Origin: JAXLYX01 sp046351215
GTDB lineage: Bacteria > Myxococcota_A > Polyangia > Polyangiales > Houyiibacteriaceae
DNA: 64,000 nucleotides
Direction: 5' to 3'
Assembly (NCBI GenBank): GCA_046351215.1
Contig: JAXLYX010000006.1
Coordinates: 620,001 to 684,000 of the forward strand
Shown here: one piece after another, positions 15,179-24,076 of the stretch
How positions within the stretch are numbered: position 1 is the first letter of the stretch
How the letters are laid out: each line of letters starts with the position of its first letter
The notes under the pieces: model-generated
Databases searched by the model: none
Told to the model about the DNA's origin: nothing
What the model saw: only the letters and a program-made list of their open reading frames with translations
Made by a program: the position numbers and the translations under genes

Positions 15179-16647
15179 TGCTTCACTCGAACGGACGGAT
15201 GCGGACCGAGGCGGAGAAGGTCATGGGTTGGGACATCGAACACGTGGAGCTCGGTCCAATGGGCCGAGGGGACATCGGAGCCTACGAGGGAACGCCGGGC
15301 ATACTCCTTCCCCCTTGGTGGAAGTACACGTCTGCTGATCCCGTTCTCGCGGTCGACAGGGCGTCGATGCGGATCCGACCGCATGCGGCTGGCTTCGCGA
15401 CGATGGGCTGGAGGGGCGAGACAGACCACGCCAACTGGACGTGGGCCGACGCGGTGACCCCGGTGCGTCTGCCTCCCGGATTCGATTCGGACGCCGAACT
15501 GGGGAAGACTGATGGCGGCGCTTGCTGGCTTGTCTACGAGGGCGGGAACGCCACCATACTCCGCTCGGAGCGCGACCTTTCGAACCCGGTGGCCACGCCA
15601 CTACGAGGCGAGGATGTCGGATGGATCGCGCTCGAGGACGAGTGCTTGTTGAGGGTGGCGGGGGATGAGGCGGCCCGGTGCACGCGAATCCGGGCTGACG
15701 AGTCGGATCAGATGACCTTCGAGTTGCCGAAGGATGCGTATGTGAGACTCGTCGCCGGAACCGGTGACCCTTATTACTTGTGGGTCGCCAAGGGTACCGT
15801 GGGCGTTGCTCGCCGTTCGGATGGGACTGTCCTTTGGAGCGTGCCGGTCGACTACGATGAGGCAATCCATGCGTGCGGTGACTACGTGGTTGTCGGACGT
15901 CCCGATCGAGAGGGCAGCTCTCGCATCGATGTCATCCACGCCACCTCCGGAGCCCTGACGGATTCATGGGCCGCGGGGTTTCCCCATCGCACGGTCTTGC
16001 CACCAAGGATGAAGCTGGCGACGGACGGAAGACATGTTCTCTGGCACATTTCCCCTACGGAGGTGCGCTCAGACCTTGTCGCTCCCCCGATGCTGCAGTG
16101 GCGCCCCATTGGCGGCGCGGGCGAAGGCACTCTCCCGTGCCCGACGGACTGGCGCGTGACGCGCGTGCACTACGCACGTCCGGGCCTCTTCGCGATTGCA
16201 GGCGGCGTGATGCCTCACTACCCCGACGGGCCCCAGTGGGGGCGCGAAGGCTGTCTCATGGTTCGCGAAGTCGAGGAAGCGGGCACCGTGCTTCACGCCC
16301 CGGAGCGGCCGCGACACTCGGTCACCAAAGTTCCCCGTAGCGGCGGGAAGCACGGCTTCCAGATCACCATTCACGAGCCGACGCTTCACCGCCTCGTCCG
16401 GTACAGCGGAGTTCTGATTGGCGAGGTCGCATCGGAGAGCGGCTACCTGGCATCCAAGAAGAAATCGTTGATCGACAAGAAGTTCGATGGGTCGATCGAG
16501 CTCGTCGTCGACCGCGAGGGGCTCGACGGTGGGGCCGACGCCTGGCTGGATATGGTGGTGGGTTCCTTCAATCCGCCCCAAGTCTGGGAGACGATCCTCG
16601 CCGGAGACAGCAAGACTCCCATCCAAGTCTCGTGGCGATGGCTGTGA
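15178..16647 (+). CDS. Unknown protein coupled to the HTH gene, possible beta-propeller
   Basis: 489 residues from ATG 15178, overlapping the HTH stop by one base. I do not recognise a family. No signal peptide or membrane helix is visible, so it is probably cytoplasmic. Repeated short strand patterns with Gly/Trp turns (for example ACWLVYEGGNATIL, YYLWVAKGTVGVARR, GTVLWSVPVDY, HVLWHISPTEV) suggest a beta-propeller in the first 330 residues. A different C-terminal part contains KKKSLIDKKF and an acidic end. Codon choice looks less GC-biased than in flanking genes, which together with the nearby intron and IS remnant suggests recent arrival. A toxin or target-sensing role with the HTH protein is conceivable but unproven. 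Confidence 0.75.
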   Translation: MLHSNGRMRTEAEKVMGWDIEHVELGPMGRGDIGAYEGTPGILLPPWWKYTSADPVLAVDRASMRIRPHAAGFATMGWRGETDHANWTWADAVTPVRLPPGFDSDAELGKTDGGACWLVYEGGNATILRSERDLSNPVATPLRGEDVGWIALEDECLLRVAGDEAARCTRIRADESDQMTFELPKDAYVRLVAGTGDPYYLWVAKGTVGVARRSDGTVLWSVPVDYDEAIHACGDYVVVGRPDREGSSRIDVIHATSGALTDSWAAGFPHRTVLPPRMKLATDGRHVLWHISPTEVRSDLVAPPMLQWRPIGGAGEGTLPCPTDWRVTRVHYARPGLFAIAGGVMPHYPDGPQWGREGCLMVREVEEAGTVLHAPERPRHSVTKVPRSGGKHGFQITIHEPTLHRLVRYSGVLIGEVASESGYLASKKKSLIDKKFDGSIELVVDREGLDGGADAWLDMVVGSFNPPQVWETILAGDSKTPIQVSWRWL

Positions 16648-16649
16648 CT

Positions 16650-16671
16650 GCGACCGTCTGAACGCGGTCGC
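16650..16671 (+). terminator. Hairpin between converging genes
   Basis: GCGACCG (16650-16656) and CGGTCGC (16665-16671) form a perfect 7-bp stem with an 8-base loop, followed by TCGCGGTTT. It lies just past the stop at 16647 and between two converging genes. Confidence 0.5.
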
Positions 16672-16750
16672 TCGCGGTTTGGGCCCTCGCGTCGAGCGAT
16701 GCGCGCCGTCGCCACACGGACCGACCACCCGTTTCGGGCGATCCGGCGAT

Positions 16751-18076
16751 TCACCGCCTCCGCAGCCTCACCCTCAATCCATCCCGCGGATGCAACGTCG
16801 GGATCGGATCGAGCGTGAGATCCTGCCCCGGCAGTAGCTCCCACTCGAACGAGCGGAGCAGGTGCGAGGCGACGAGCTTCAGCTCCATCTGCGCGAAGCC
16901 CATGCCGAGGCAGATGCGCGGGCCGCCGCCGAAGCCGAGGAGCGAGAAGGCCATGCGCTTGTGCTCGGCGCGGTCCTGCGAGAAGCGCTCGGGATCGAAG
17001 CGCTCGGGATCGTCGTAGACGCGCGCGTCGCGGTGGGTGAGGGCGATCTGGTAGTTCGCGAGGAAGCCCTTCGGCACGCGGGAGCCGTTCCACTCGAAGG
17101 GCTCGACGACGCCGCGGAAGCCGCCGGGCACGGGCGGATGGAGGCGCTCGATCTCGCGGAGCACCTGGTCGAGGTAGCTCATGCGACCGTGGTCCGCGAC
17201 GGTGAGCGTGGGTCCGAGCGCGAGCGCGTCCTGCTCGGCGCGGCAGCGCGCGAGCACGTCGGGATGCTGCGCGAGGCGGAGCAGGAGCGAGGCGAGCATC
17301 GACGTGGTCGTGTCGTGACCCGCGAAGGCGAGGAGCAGCGCGTGATCACGGATCTCCCGGCGCGCGAGCCGATTCCCTTCGCCGTCGCGCGCCCCGACGA
17401 GCAGGCCGAGCGCATCCTCGCGAGGCACGCGCTCGCGGCGCTCGATCGCCTGCTCGAGGTGCGTGTGGATCGCGTCGCGGGCTCTCAGGGCGCGGGACCA
17501 GGCGGTGCCGGGGAAGGGCAGGGGGAGCGCGAAGAGGCCCTGCACGAGCTCGGTGAAGCGGCGCGCGAGCCAGCCTCCGTCGTCCTCGTCGAGGCCGAGG
17601 AGGAGCTCGCCTGCGATGGCGAACGTGAGGCGCTTGAGCTCCGGGTACCACGTCAGCGTCCCAGTCTCGGCCCAGCGCTCGGCGTGGCGGATCACGAGCG
17701 ATTCCATCGGACCGAGGTAGGTCGCGAGCGCGCGTCCGTGGAAGGCGGGGGCGAGGGCCGCGCGATTGCGCGCATGGACCTCGCCGTCCTGCACGAAGAG
17801 GCCCTGGCCGAGCAGCGCCTTGAAGCTCGAGGGCCAGCCCTCGCCCCAGGAGAAATGGTGCATCCCGGTCGAGAGCACGAAGCGGCAGGCCTCGGGTCCG
17901 GCGAGCAGGACCGCGTCCCGGCCGAAGAGGTGCGTCCGCACGATCGGACCGTGCGCCGCATGCCTCTTCTTCGCGAAGTCCTTATCGAAGAGGAACGCCG
18001 GGGTCTCGCCGACGAACGGGAGGCCGCGGCTCCCCGGAGGGAGCGGAAGGGCAGAGGAATTCCCGGAAGCGGGCAC
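16751..18076 (-). CDS. Cytochrome P450
   Basis: 441 residues. It has the Pro-rich hinge near the N-terminus (LPLPPGSRGLPFVGE) and no membrane anchor. The I-helix reads FAGHDTTTS with the oxygen-activating Thr, the ExxR motif is EIERLHPP, the PERF motif is FDPERF, and the heme loop FGGGPRICLG has ligand Cys389. All catalytic parts are present. Overall style resembles the CYP120/CYP26-like bacterial P450s that hydroxylate retinoid, terpenoid or fatty substrates. No ferredoxin or reductase gene lies beside it, so redox partners come from elsewhere. It is divergent from lnt with a 61-bp gap. Confidence 0.95.
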   Translation of the reverse strand: MPASGNSSALPLPPGSRGLPFVGETPAFLFDKDFAKKRHAAHGPIVRTHLFGRDAVLLAGPEACRFVLSTGMHHFSWGEGWPSSFKALLGQGLFVQDGEVHARNRAALAPAFHGRALATYLGPMESLVIRHAERWAETGTLTWYPELKRLTFAIAGELLLGLDEDDGGWLARRFTELVQGLFALPLPFPGTAWSRALRARDAIHTHLEQAIERRERVPREDALGLLVGARDGEGNRLARREIRDHALLLAFAGHDTTTSMLASLLLRLAQHPDVLARCRAEQDALALGPTLTVADHGRMSYLDQVLREIERLHPPVPGGFRGVVEPFEWNGSRVPKGFLANYQIALTHRDARVYDDPERFDPERFSQDRAEHKRMAFSLLGFGGGPRICLGMGFAQMELKLVASHLLRSFEWELLPGQDLTLDPIPTLHPRDGLRVRLRRR

Positions 18077-18137
18077 GGACGGACCCTACGGATGCGGGGG
18101 CGCGGCGTCCATCCCGGGGTACAGTCGCGGCCCCTCC

Positions 18138-19628
18138 ATGACCCGCCGCTCCCTCCGCCTCGCCGCGCTCGCGGGCGCCGTCCTCGCGCTGGCGTTGCCA
18201 CCGCGCGAGTGGGCGTGGCCGGCGTTCCTCTACGCGCCGCTCCTCCTCCTCGCGATCGAAGGCGCGTCGATCCGCAACGCGGCGCTGCTCGGCTCCTTCT
18301 CGGGCCTCGTCTTCCTCGTCCCCGCGACCTGGTGGGTCGCGCCCTCGGCCTCGCGCTTCGGTCAGGTCCCGACGTTCGTCGGCGTGCTCGCGGAGCTCTT
18401 GCTCCTCTTCGTCGAGAGCCTCGTGCCCGCGGTCGCCGCGGCGTTCACGGTCCACGTCACACGACGCGGTGGGCGCGCTCACCTCGCGCTCCCCGCCGCG
18501 CTCGCCCTCGGCTTCGCGGCGATGCCGATGATCATGCCCTGGCGGCCCGCCTTCCTCGTGCTGCCCTTCGTCGACTTCGCGCAGACGCTCGCGCTCGGCG
18601 GCGCCGTGCTCCTCGACCTGCTCGTGATGGGAGTCGGCACCTGCGCGCTCGAAGCCGCGCGTCGTCGGCATCGCACGCTCGGAGCGCTGACGCTCCTCCT
18701 CGTCCTCGTGCCCTCCGCCCTCGGACACGTGCATCGCCTCGAGACGAGTCGCGCGCGACGCTCCGCGCCCTCCGTTCGTCTCGGCCTCGCGCAGCCGAAC
18801 GTGCCCATCGCGATGGGCCGCGATCCGCGACGCAATCGCGAGCGCCTCGATCGCATGCACGCCCTCGAGCGCGCGCTCGAGGCGCAGGGCGCCGAGGTCG
18901 CGGTCTTCCCGGAGTCGACCTATCCCTATCCCGTGCGCCGCGAGGTCGTGCGCGACGTGCCTCCGCCGCACGGCGTCCGGGCCGAAGGCCTCGGCATCCC
19001 CGTCGTCGCCGGCGTGCTCACGGACGCCGGGCCCTGCGCGAAGCGGAACACGATCCTCGCCGTCGATGCCGAAGGGCGCTTCGTCGGCCACGCGGACAAG
19101 GTCCGGCCCTTTCCGTTCGCCGACACGATCCCGCTCTGGGACGCGCTCCCCTTCCTCCATGCGCGCTTCCCCTGCCGTGGGCTCGCGCCGGCCGAGACCC
19201 CGGGCGTGCTCGCCGTCGCAGGCGCGAAGCTCGGCTCGCTCGTCTGCTACGACAGCGTCGAGGCGTGGCCCTCGCGCGCGCTCGTCGCGGAAGGCGCCGA
19301 GATCCTCGCCGAGCATACGAACGACGCCTGGTACGGCGACACCGGCGAGCCCCACATGCACTCGCGCGTCGCGCGCATGCGCTCGATCGAGACGCGGCGC
19401 GACGTCGTCCGCGTGACGAACACGGGCCTCACGGAGCATGTCGCGGCGACGGGAGAGCGGCTCGCGGCCCTGCCGATGTTCGAGCCCGCGAGCCGGGTCG
19501 TCGTCGTGCCGAGGCTCCGGGGCCTCACCCTCTATGCCCGATTCGGGGACGGTCCCGCCGTCTTCCTCGCGGGCCTGGTCGCGCTCCTCGCCCTCGCTAG
19601 GCGCCGCGGCCCCTCGGACGCCGCCTGA
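18138..19628 (+). CDS. lnt: Apolipoprotein N-acyltransferase
   Basis: 496 residues from ATG 18138, the usual length. Six or so membrane helices fill residues 5-190, followed by a periplasmic nitrilase-fold domain. The catalytic triad is visible as FPES (Glu259), HADKVRPFPF (Lys321) and LVCYDSVE (Cys370), with spacing like E. coli Glu267/Lys335/Cys387. The Cys motif has YD where most Lnt have YE. A last hydrophobic helix lies near the C-terminus. It adds the third acyl chain to lipoproteins, which fits the many lipobox proteins in this window. The start is placed after the P450 divergent gap, where the first helix begins. Confidence 0.93.
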   Translation: MTRRSLRLAALAGAVLALALPPREWAWPAFLYAPLLLLAIEGASIRNAALLGSFSGLVFLVPATWWVAPSASRFGQVPTFVGVLAELLLLFVESLVPAVAAAFTVHVTRRGGRAHLALPAALALGFAAMPMIMPWRPAFLVLPFVDFAQTLALGGAVLLDLLVMGVGTCALEAARRRHRTLGALTLLLVLVPSALGHVHRLETSRARRSAPSVRLGLAQPNVPIAMGRDPRRNRERLDRMHALERALEAQGAEVAVFPESTYPYPVRREVVRDVPPPHGVRAEGLGIPVVAGVLTDAGPCAKRNTILAVDAEGRFVGHADKVRPFPFADTIPLWDALPFLHARFPCRGLAPAETPGVLAVAGAKLGSLVCYDSVEAWPSRALVAEGAEILAEHTNDAWYGDTGEPHMHSRVARMRSIETRRDVVRVTNTGLTEHVAATGERLAALPMFEPASRVVVVPRLRGLTLYARFGDGPAVFLAGLVALLALARRRGPSDAA

Positions 19629-19693
19629 GCCCTCCCTCGCGGGGAAGGGGCGCCACGGGCCCCTCCGGGCCTTCCGTGTCATCCTCCGCCGCC

Positions 19694-20575
19694 ATGGACG
19701 AGAGGCACCGCACCCTCGAGAAGCAGCTCTATCGCCGCATGAAGGAGGCCTCGGAGACCCAGGGCCTGCTCGCGGCCGGGGACCGGATCCTCGTCGCGCT
19801 CAGCGGGGGCAAGGACAGCTACACGATGCTGTACCTGCTCCAGCGCCTCGTGCGCCGGCTCCCGTTCCAGGTCGAGCTCATCGCCGTCCACCTCGATCAG
19901 AAGCAGCCCGGCTACGACGGAGCGCGGCTCCGCGAATGGCTCGAGGAGAACCATCGCGAGCACGGCACGGCCTTCGAGATCCTCGGCGAGGACACGTACT
20001 CGGTCGTCACCTCGCACCTCGACGACGCGTCGACCTATTGCTCGATGTGCTCGCGCCTGCGTCGCGGCATCCTCTACACCGCCGCCGAGCGCCTCGGCTG
20101 CAACAAGATCGCGCTCGGGCACCATCGCGACGACTCGCTCGAGACCTTCCTGATGAACCTCTTCTACGCGGGCAAGATGCAGGCGATGCCCGCGAAGTAC
20201 ACGACCGACGACGGTCGCTTCGAGGTCATCCGCCCGCTCATCGACTGCGCCGAGAGCGACATCGCCGAGCTCGCGACCGCGATCGGCTTCCCGATCCTCC
20301 CCTGCAACCTCTGCGGCTCGCAGGATGGCCTGAAGCGCGACGCGATGACGGCGCTGCTCGGCGAGCTCGAGAAGACGAATCCGAACGTCCGCAGCATCAT
20401 GTGGGCCGCGCTCCACAACGTGCGGCCGACGCATCTCCTCGATCGCGACGTGCTCGAGGCGTGGAAGGCCCGGCCCGCGCACGTGCGGCCGGCCGAGGAG
20501 CCGGAGCAGCGCCCGCGTCACGCGGCCGCCGAGCCCGAGATCTCGACGCTGAAGCGCCTGCGCGTGCTGCAGTAG
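19694..20575 (+). CDS. ttcA: tRNA 2-thiocytidine synthetase (TtcA-type PP-loop protein)
   Basis: 293 residues from ATG 19694; GTG 19676 would add six. The PP-loop ATP pyrophosphatase motif SGGKDS is at residues 37-42. CSMCSR (Cys116, Cys119) plus a later Cys in ILPCNLCG are the 4Fe-4S ligands of TtcA. GHHRDDSLETFLMNLFYAGKMQAMPAK is the family signature. The enzyme thiolates C32 of certain tRNAs. The last 40 residues (Pro/Glu/Arg-rich) extend past the E. coli protein. Confidence 0.93.
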   Translation: MDERHRTLEKQLYRRMKEASETQGLLAAGDRILVALSGGKDSYTMLYLLQRLVRRLPFQVELIAVHLDQKQPGYDGARLREWLEENHREHGTAFEILGEDTYSVVTSHLDDASTYCSMCSRLRRGILYTAAERLGCNKIALGHHRDDSLETFLMNLFYAGKMQAMPAKYTTDDGRFEVIRPLIDCAESDIAELATAIGFPILPCNLCGSQDGLKRDAMTALLGELEKTNPNVRSIMWAALHNVRPTHLLDRDVLEAWKARPAHVRPAEEPEQRPRHAAAEPEISTLKRLRVLQ

Positions 20576-20583
20576 CGGGCGCC

Positions 20584-21195
20584 TCAGCCCCGCTTGCGGA
20601 ACACCAACGTGAAGTTGTTCGACGGCATCGCCAGGCGCCGCTCGAGCTCCATCCCGTTCTGTTCCGCGAGCGCCTCGAGCGCCTCGAGATCGCGCACGCC
20701 CCACGAGGGATCGCGCGCGCGGAGGTCGGCGTCGAAGGCGCGGTTGCTCTCCGAGGTGTGCTCGCCGCCGATGCGGTAGGCGCCGTAGGTCACGAGCGCG
20801 CCGCCCGGCACGAGCACCTCGCCCGCGCCCGCGAAGAGCGCCTCGGAGACCGACCAGGGCGCGATGTGCACGAGGTTCGCGGCGAAGACGTAGGTCGCGT
20901 TCTCCACGGGCCACGGACGTTCGAGCACGTCGAGGCGCAGCGGCCGACGGAGGTTCGGGAGCGCGGCGTCCGCGACGTAGGCCTCGAGGCTCGCGAGGTT
21001 CTCGGCGTCGAGATCCGTCGGCTGCCATTCGAGATGGGGGAGGGCCTCGGCGAAGAAGACGGCGTGTTGCCCCGTGCCCGAGGCGAGCTCGAGCACGAGG
21101 CCCTTCGTCGTCATCACCTCGCGGAGCACCGCGAGGATCGGCTCCTTGTTCCGCTCGGGCGCGGGCCAACGACGCTTCGCGGACATCGCTTCCAT
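20584..21195 (-). CDS. DUF938 family SAM-dependent methyltransferase-like protein
   Basis: 203 residues. The class I methyltransferase fold is indicated by VLELASGTGQHAVFFAEALP (motif I) and the acidic strand end in WQPTDLD. DUF938 hallmarks are AANLVHIAPW, YGAYRIGGEHTSESN and the FD..LR...PSWGVRDLE segment. The substrate is not known for the family. It converges with ttcA (8-bp gap) and lies 22 bp downstream of the superoxide-reductase-like gene on the same strand. A second ATG at 21186 is possible. Confidence 0.9.
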   Translation of the reverse strand: MEAMSAKRRWPAPERNKEPILAVLREVMTTKGLVLELASGTGQHAVFFAEALPHLEWQPTDLDAENLASLEAYVADAALPNLRRPLRLDVLERPWPVENATYVFAANLVHIAPWSVSEALFAGAGEVLVPGGALVTYGAYRIGGEHTSESNRAFDADLRARDPSWGVRDLEALEALAEQNGMELERRLAMPSNNFTLVFRKRG

Positions 21196-21217
21196 GCGTC
21201 GCTCCCGCGCCTTCCGC

Positions 21218-21895
21218 TCAGCCCGGGACGACGAGGAAGTCGACGTACTCGCCGTGCGTGAGGCAGTGCGCGTGGATCCGCACGAGGTCGCCCGGGACGA
21301 CGTCGGGCGGAAGGGCGGCGAGGTAGATCGTGTGCTTGCCCGCGTCGGCGCGGATGTCGCCGCCGCCCTCGACGAGGTAGTGCGGATCGCCCGCTTCGCC
21401 GGGCCATTCCCCGTACGAGCTGCGCGCGACGGACGCTTCGCCGTCGGTCGCCTTGCGGACCTCGATCCAGTTGAACCAATGGCCTTCGCCGTTGTTGTCG
21501 GGGCCGGGCACCGCGTTCGGATGGCGGGCGTAGCCCTTCGAGGGATCGCCCCACATCAGCGCGAGGTGGCCGGCGGGCAGCTGCGCCGCATCGATGGCCG
21601 GCACGTAGGGCAGGTGCTTGCCGAGGTGGTTCGTCGCGCCGTCCGGGCCGTTGATCTGCGGCCAGTAGGTCTGCGGAATGGCGCCCGCGTTGCCGCGGGT
21701 GCGGTTGAACGCGATCGGATCCCAATCGGCGGGGCGCGAGCGCGGGACGGCGAGCGGATCCACTTCGCCCCCCGAGGCCGCGGCCGTCTGGGCCGGGGTG
21801 TCGGAGCTGCAGGCGGTGGCGAGGGGCGCGAGGACGACAGCCGAGGCAGCCTTCGCGAGCGATTCGAGGAATGTGCGTCGAGTCGTGAGGTCCAT
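21218..21895 (-). CDS. Tat-exported superoxide reductase-like (desulfoferrodoxin-fold) protein
   Basis: 225 residues. The N-terminus has a twin-arginine signal (RRTFLESLAKAAS) and a Cys at position 29 in LATACS that could be a lipobox. The mature part shows, in order, the five iron ligands expected of the superoxide reductase active site: His94 (GKHLPYVP), His125 (ARHPN), His139 (EGHWFNWIEV), Cys211 and His214 (CLTHGE). The WIE and CxxHG contexts match the PF01880 domain. The rubredoxin-like desulforedoxin domain is absent, as in neelaredoxins. If active it would reduce superoxide at the cell envelope. The gap between His125 and His139 is longer than in classical enzymes, so this is a divergent member. 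Confidence 0.65.
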   Translation of the reverse strand: MDLTTRRTFLESLAKAASAVVLAPLATACSSDTPAQTAAASGGEVDPLAVPRSRPADWDPIAFNRTRGNAGAIPQTYWPQINGPDGATNHLGKHLPYVPAIDAAQLPAGHLALMWGDPSKGYARHPNAVPGPDNNGEGHWFNWIEVRKATDGEASVARSSYGEWPGEAGDPHYLVEGGGDIRADAGKHTIYLAALPPDVVPGDLVRIHAHCLTHGEYVDFLVVPG

Positions 21896-21986
21896 GACGT
21901 CTACCTACCATGGGGCGGGGCGCGCGGGTTGCCAGGGAGGTTTCGGGGGCTGGCCGTTCTCCGCCTTTCGGGTAAGATGGCGCTCG

Positions 21987-22514
21987 GTGGAGGAGAGGGG
22001 ACACGAGCTCGTCGGGAACCGTCGTGCGCCGAATGCGGCGTCCGGGACGTCCCTTCGTCTCGTCCACACCGATGCGAGCGTCATCCTCGCCTCGTACGGC
22101 CGGCTCCACGTCGCGATCATCCGGGGCCCCCTCTCCGCGGACGACGTCCACGTCGGCGAGCGCTTCCGGAGGCAGCTCGCGGACGAGACCGGAGGCCCGA
22201 CCGGGGTGGTCTGCATCGCCACCCAGGGACAGCCGATCCCCTCCCAGGAAGTCCTGAAGAGCGCGGCCGACGCGAGCCTCGAGCACGGCACGGCAGTCGC
22301 CGCCGCCGCGATGGTCATCGGCGGCTCGGGCTTCTGGGCGAGCACCGCGCGGAGCGCGATCAACTCGGTCTTCGTGGTCGCGCGCAAGTCGTACCCGACC
22401 CGCTTCTTCGCGCGCACGACGGACGCGCTCGCCTTCGTTCTCCAGAACCTCGGCGAGGACGGAGTCGACGTCGAGGCCCTCGCGCGGCAGATCGACCGGC
22501 TCGTCGATCCGTAG
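21987..22514 (+). CDS. Uncharacterised protein, possibly STAS-like
   Basis: 175 residues from GTG 21987; there is no in-frame ATG after that point, and one upstream at 21894 would overlap the divergent gene. The body contains ILASYGRLHVAIIRGPLSADDVHVGERFRRQL, then GVVCIATQGQPIPSQEVLKSAAD, GTAVAAAAMVIGGSGFWASTARSAINSVF, and RFFARTTDALAFVLQNL. The alternation of strands and helices, ending in a helix that follows a phenylalanine-rich strand, recalls STAS/SpoIIAA-like proteins common in myxobacteria. This is a weak fold-level impression and no function is assigned. It converges with the DsbD-like gene (5-bp gap). Confidence 0.65.
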   Translation: MEERGHELVGNRRAPNAASGTSLRLVHTDASVILASYGRLHVAIIRGPLSADDVHVGERFRRQLADETGGPTGVVCIATQGQPIPSQEVLKSAADASLEHGTAVAAAAMVIGGSGFWASTARSAINSVFVVARKSYPTRFFARTTDALAFVLQNLGEDGVDVEALARQIDRLVDP

Positions 22515-22519
22515 GACCT

Positions 22520-23890
22520 TCAGCGCGCCGCGCGCAGGCGTGACAGGAACTCGTCCGCCTCGACGAGTCCGGTGATCCGGCTCGATTCGCGGCCGTCGCC
22601 TCCGTGCACGACCACGAGCGGGAGGCCCGGCTGGCCGTAGCCGCGGAGCTCCGCCCACTTCTCCGGCGTCGCGCGATCGGCCGAGAGGTCGATGCGGACG
22701 GTGACGAAGCGGCGGGCCTCCGCGATGACGCGCGGATCGCTCATCGCGCCGTGCTCGAGCTCCTTGCAGGCGCCGCACCAATCGGCGCCGAAGTCGACGA
22801 GCAGCGGGCGGTTCGAGGCGCGTGCCTCGGAGCGCGCGGCGGCGAAGTCCTCGCGCCAGACGATGCGCGCGCCCGGGGGGAGGGCCTCCGCGTAGAGGAT
22901 CGCGCCGAGCATGCCGGCGACCGCCATGACGATGCCGAGGCCCTTGCGCACGCGCACGAGCGCGCCGCCCTCCTTGAAGGAGAGGTGGATGGCGCCCATC
23001 GGGAGCGAGAGCACCGCGAGGCCCACGGCGAGGCCGAGCCAGAGGTCCGAGCGCTGGGCCGGGATCGGAAGGTCGACGAACTTCTGGAGGTAGAAGAGCG
23101 CGAGCCCCGACATCACGACGCCGAAGACGCTCTTCACCCACTCGAGCCAGCGGCCCGACTTCGGCAGGCTCACGGCGAAGGTGCCGACGAGGAAGAAGAG
23201 CACGCCGAGGCCGAGGCTGTAGACGAAGAGGGAGAGCGCGCCGAACGTGACGTTGCGGCTCGTCGCGACCCACGTGAGCAGCACCGTGAGCACCGGGCCC
23301 GTGCAGGGCGCGGCGACGAGGCCGTTCACGAAGCCGATGAGGAAGGCGCCCCGGTAGCCGCTGCCGCCGACCTGCGCGAGCCGGTTCGCGAGCGCGGGCG
23401 GCAGGTTCATCTCGAACGCGCCGAACATGCTCGCGGCCATCATCAGGAAGAGCAGCGCGAGCGGGACCATCACGTAGGGGTTCGCGTTCGTCGAGCCCAT
23501 CGCCGAGCCCGTGAGCGCCGAGATCACGCCGAGCGGCGTGAAGAGGCTCGCGATGCCGAGGACGAAGACGAAGGAGAGCATCGCGCCCTCGAGCCGCGAC
23601 TTCGCCTGCCGTGCGCCGAAGACGCTGACCGTGATCGCGATCATCGGGTAGACGCAGGGCGTGAGCGAGGTCGCGAGGCCGGCGACGAAGACGAGGCCGA
23701 GAGCGAGACCGAAGCTGCCGTGGGCGAGCGCCTCCTGGAAGGGAGCCGTCAGCCGCGAGAGCACGTCCGCGTGGGCGACCTCGGGGAGGCCGACGACGAG
23801 GAGGAGGGGCAGGAGCCCGGCGAGGAGGGGGAGGCGACGGGGAAGGGCGCGCACGGTGACCCGGGATCTAGCATGGCGCCGCGGGGCCAC
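22520..23890 (-). CDS. dsbD: DsbD-like thiol:disulfide interchange protein
   Basis: 456 residues from GTG 23890; GTG 23854 (VRALPRRLPLL) would give a cleaner signal peptide ending VAHA. A membrane domain of about eight helices carries the paired Cys of the CcdA/DsbD core (SLTPCVYPM and VAAPCTGP). The C-terminal periplasmic thioredoxin domain has the WCGACK active site. The N-terminal DsbD-alpha domain is missing, so it is a short form. It passes electrons from cytoplasmic thioredoxin to periplasmic targets, including cytochrome c maturation. It is divergent from the heme-motif lipoprotein genes, which supports a shared role. Confidence 0.92.
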   Translation of the reverse strand: MAPRRHARSRVTVRALPRRLPLLAGLLPLLLVVGLPEVAHADVLSRLTAPFQEALAHGSFGLALGLVFVAGLATSLTPCVYPMIAITVSVFGARQAKSRLEGAMLSFVFVLGIASLFTPLGVISALTGSAMGSTNANPYVMVPLALLFLMMAASMFGAFEMNLPPALANRLAQVGGSGYRGAFLIGFVNGLVAAPCTGPVLTVLLTWVATSRNVTFGALSLFVYSLGLGVLFFLVGTFAVSLPKSGRWLEWVKSVFGVVMSGLALFYLQKFVDLPIPAQRSDLWLGLAVGLAVLSLPMGAIHLSFKEGGALVRVRKGLGIVMAVAGMLGAILYAEALPPGARIVWREDFAAARSEARASNRPLLVDFGADWCGACKELEHGAMSDPRVIAEARRFVTVRIDLSADRATPEKWAELRGYGQPGLPLVVVHGGDGRESSRITGLVEADEFLSRLRAAR

Positions 23891-24076
23891 ATCCCCGGGG
23901 GGTTGGGGGGCGAAGACCCCGCCCCGTGGGGTCCCTGGGGGCGGTAGGCCCCAGGGGCGTCTCCCCGACTTCGCCCGCCGGCGCCGGAATCACGACGGAA
24001 TCGGCTGGTTTCGTCCCCGTATCCGGGTGGCCCGGCCGTTGCACCAGTCCTGTCTGGCCAAAAGCCGGAGGAAGAG

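Noticed and set aside
23891..24076. A small gene in the gap between dsbD-like and the heme lipoprotein
   Set aside because: Frames here are short, Gly/Pro/Arg-rich and lack ribosome sites; the gap is better explained as a divergent promoter region.
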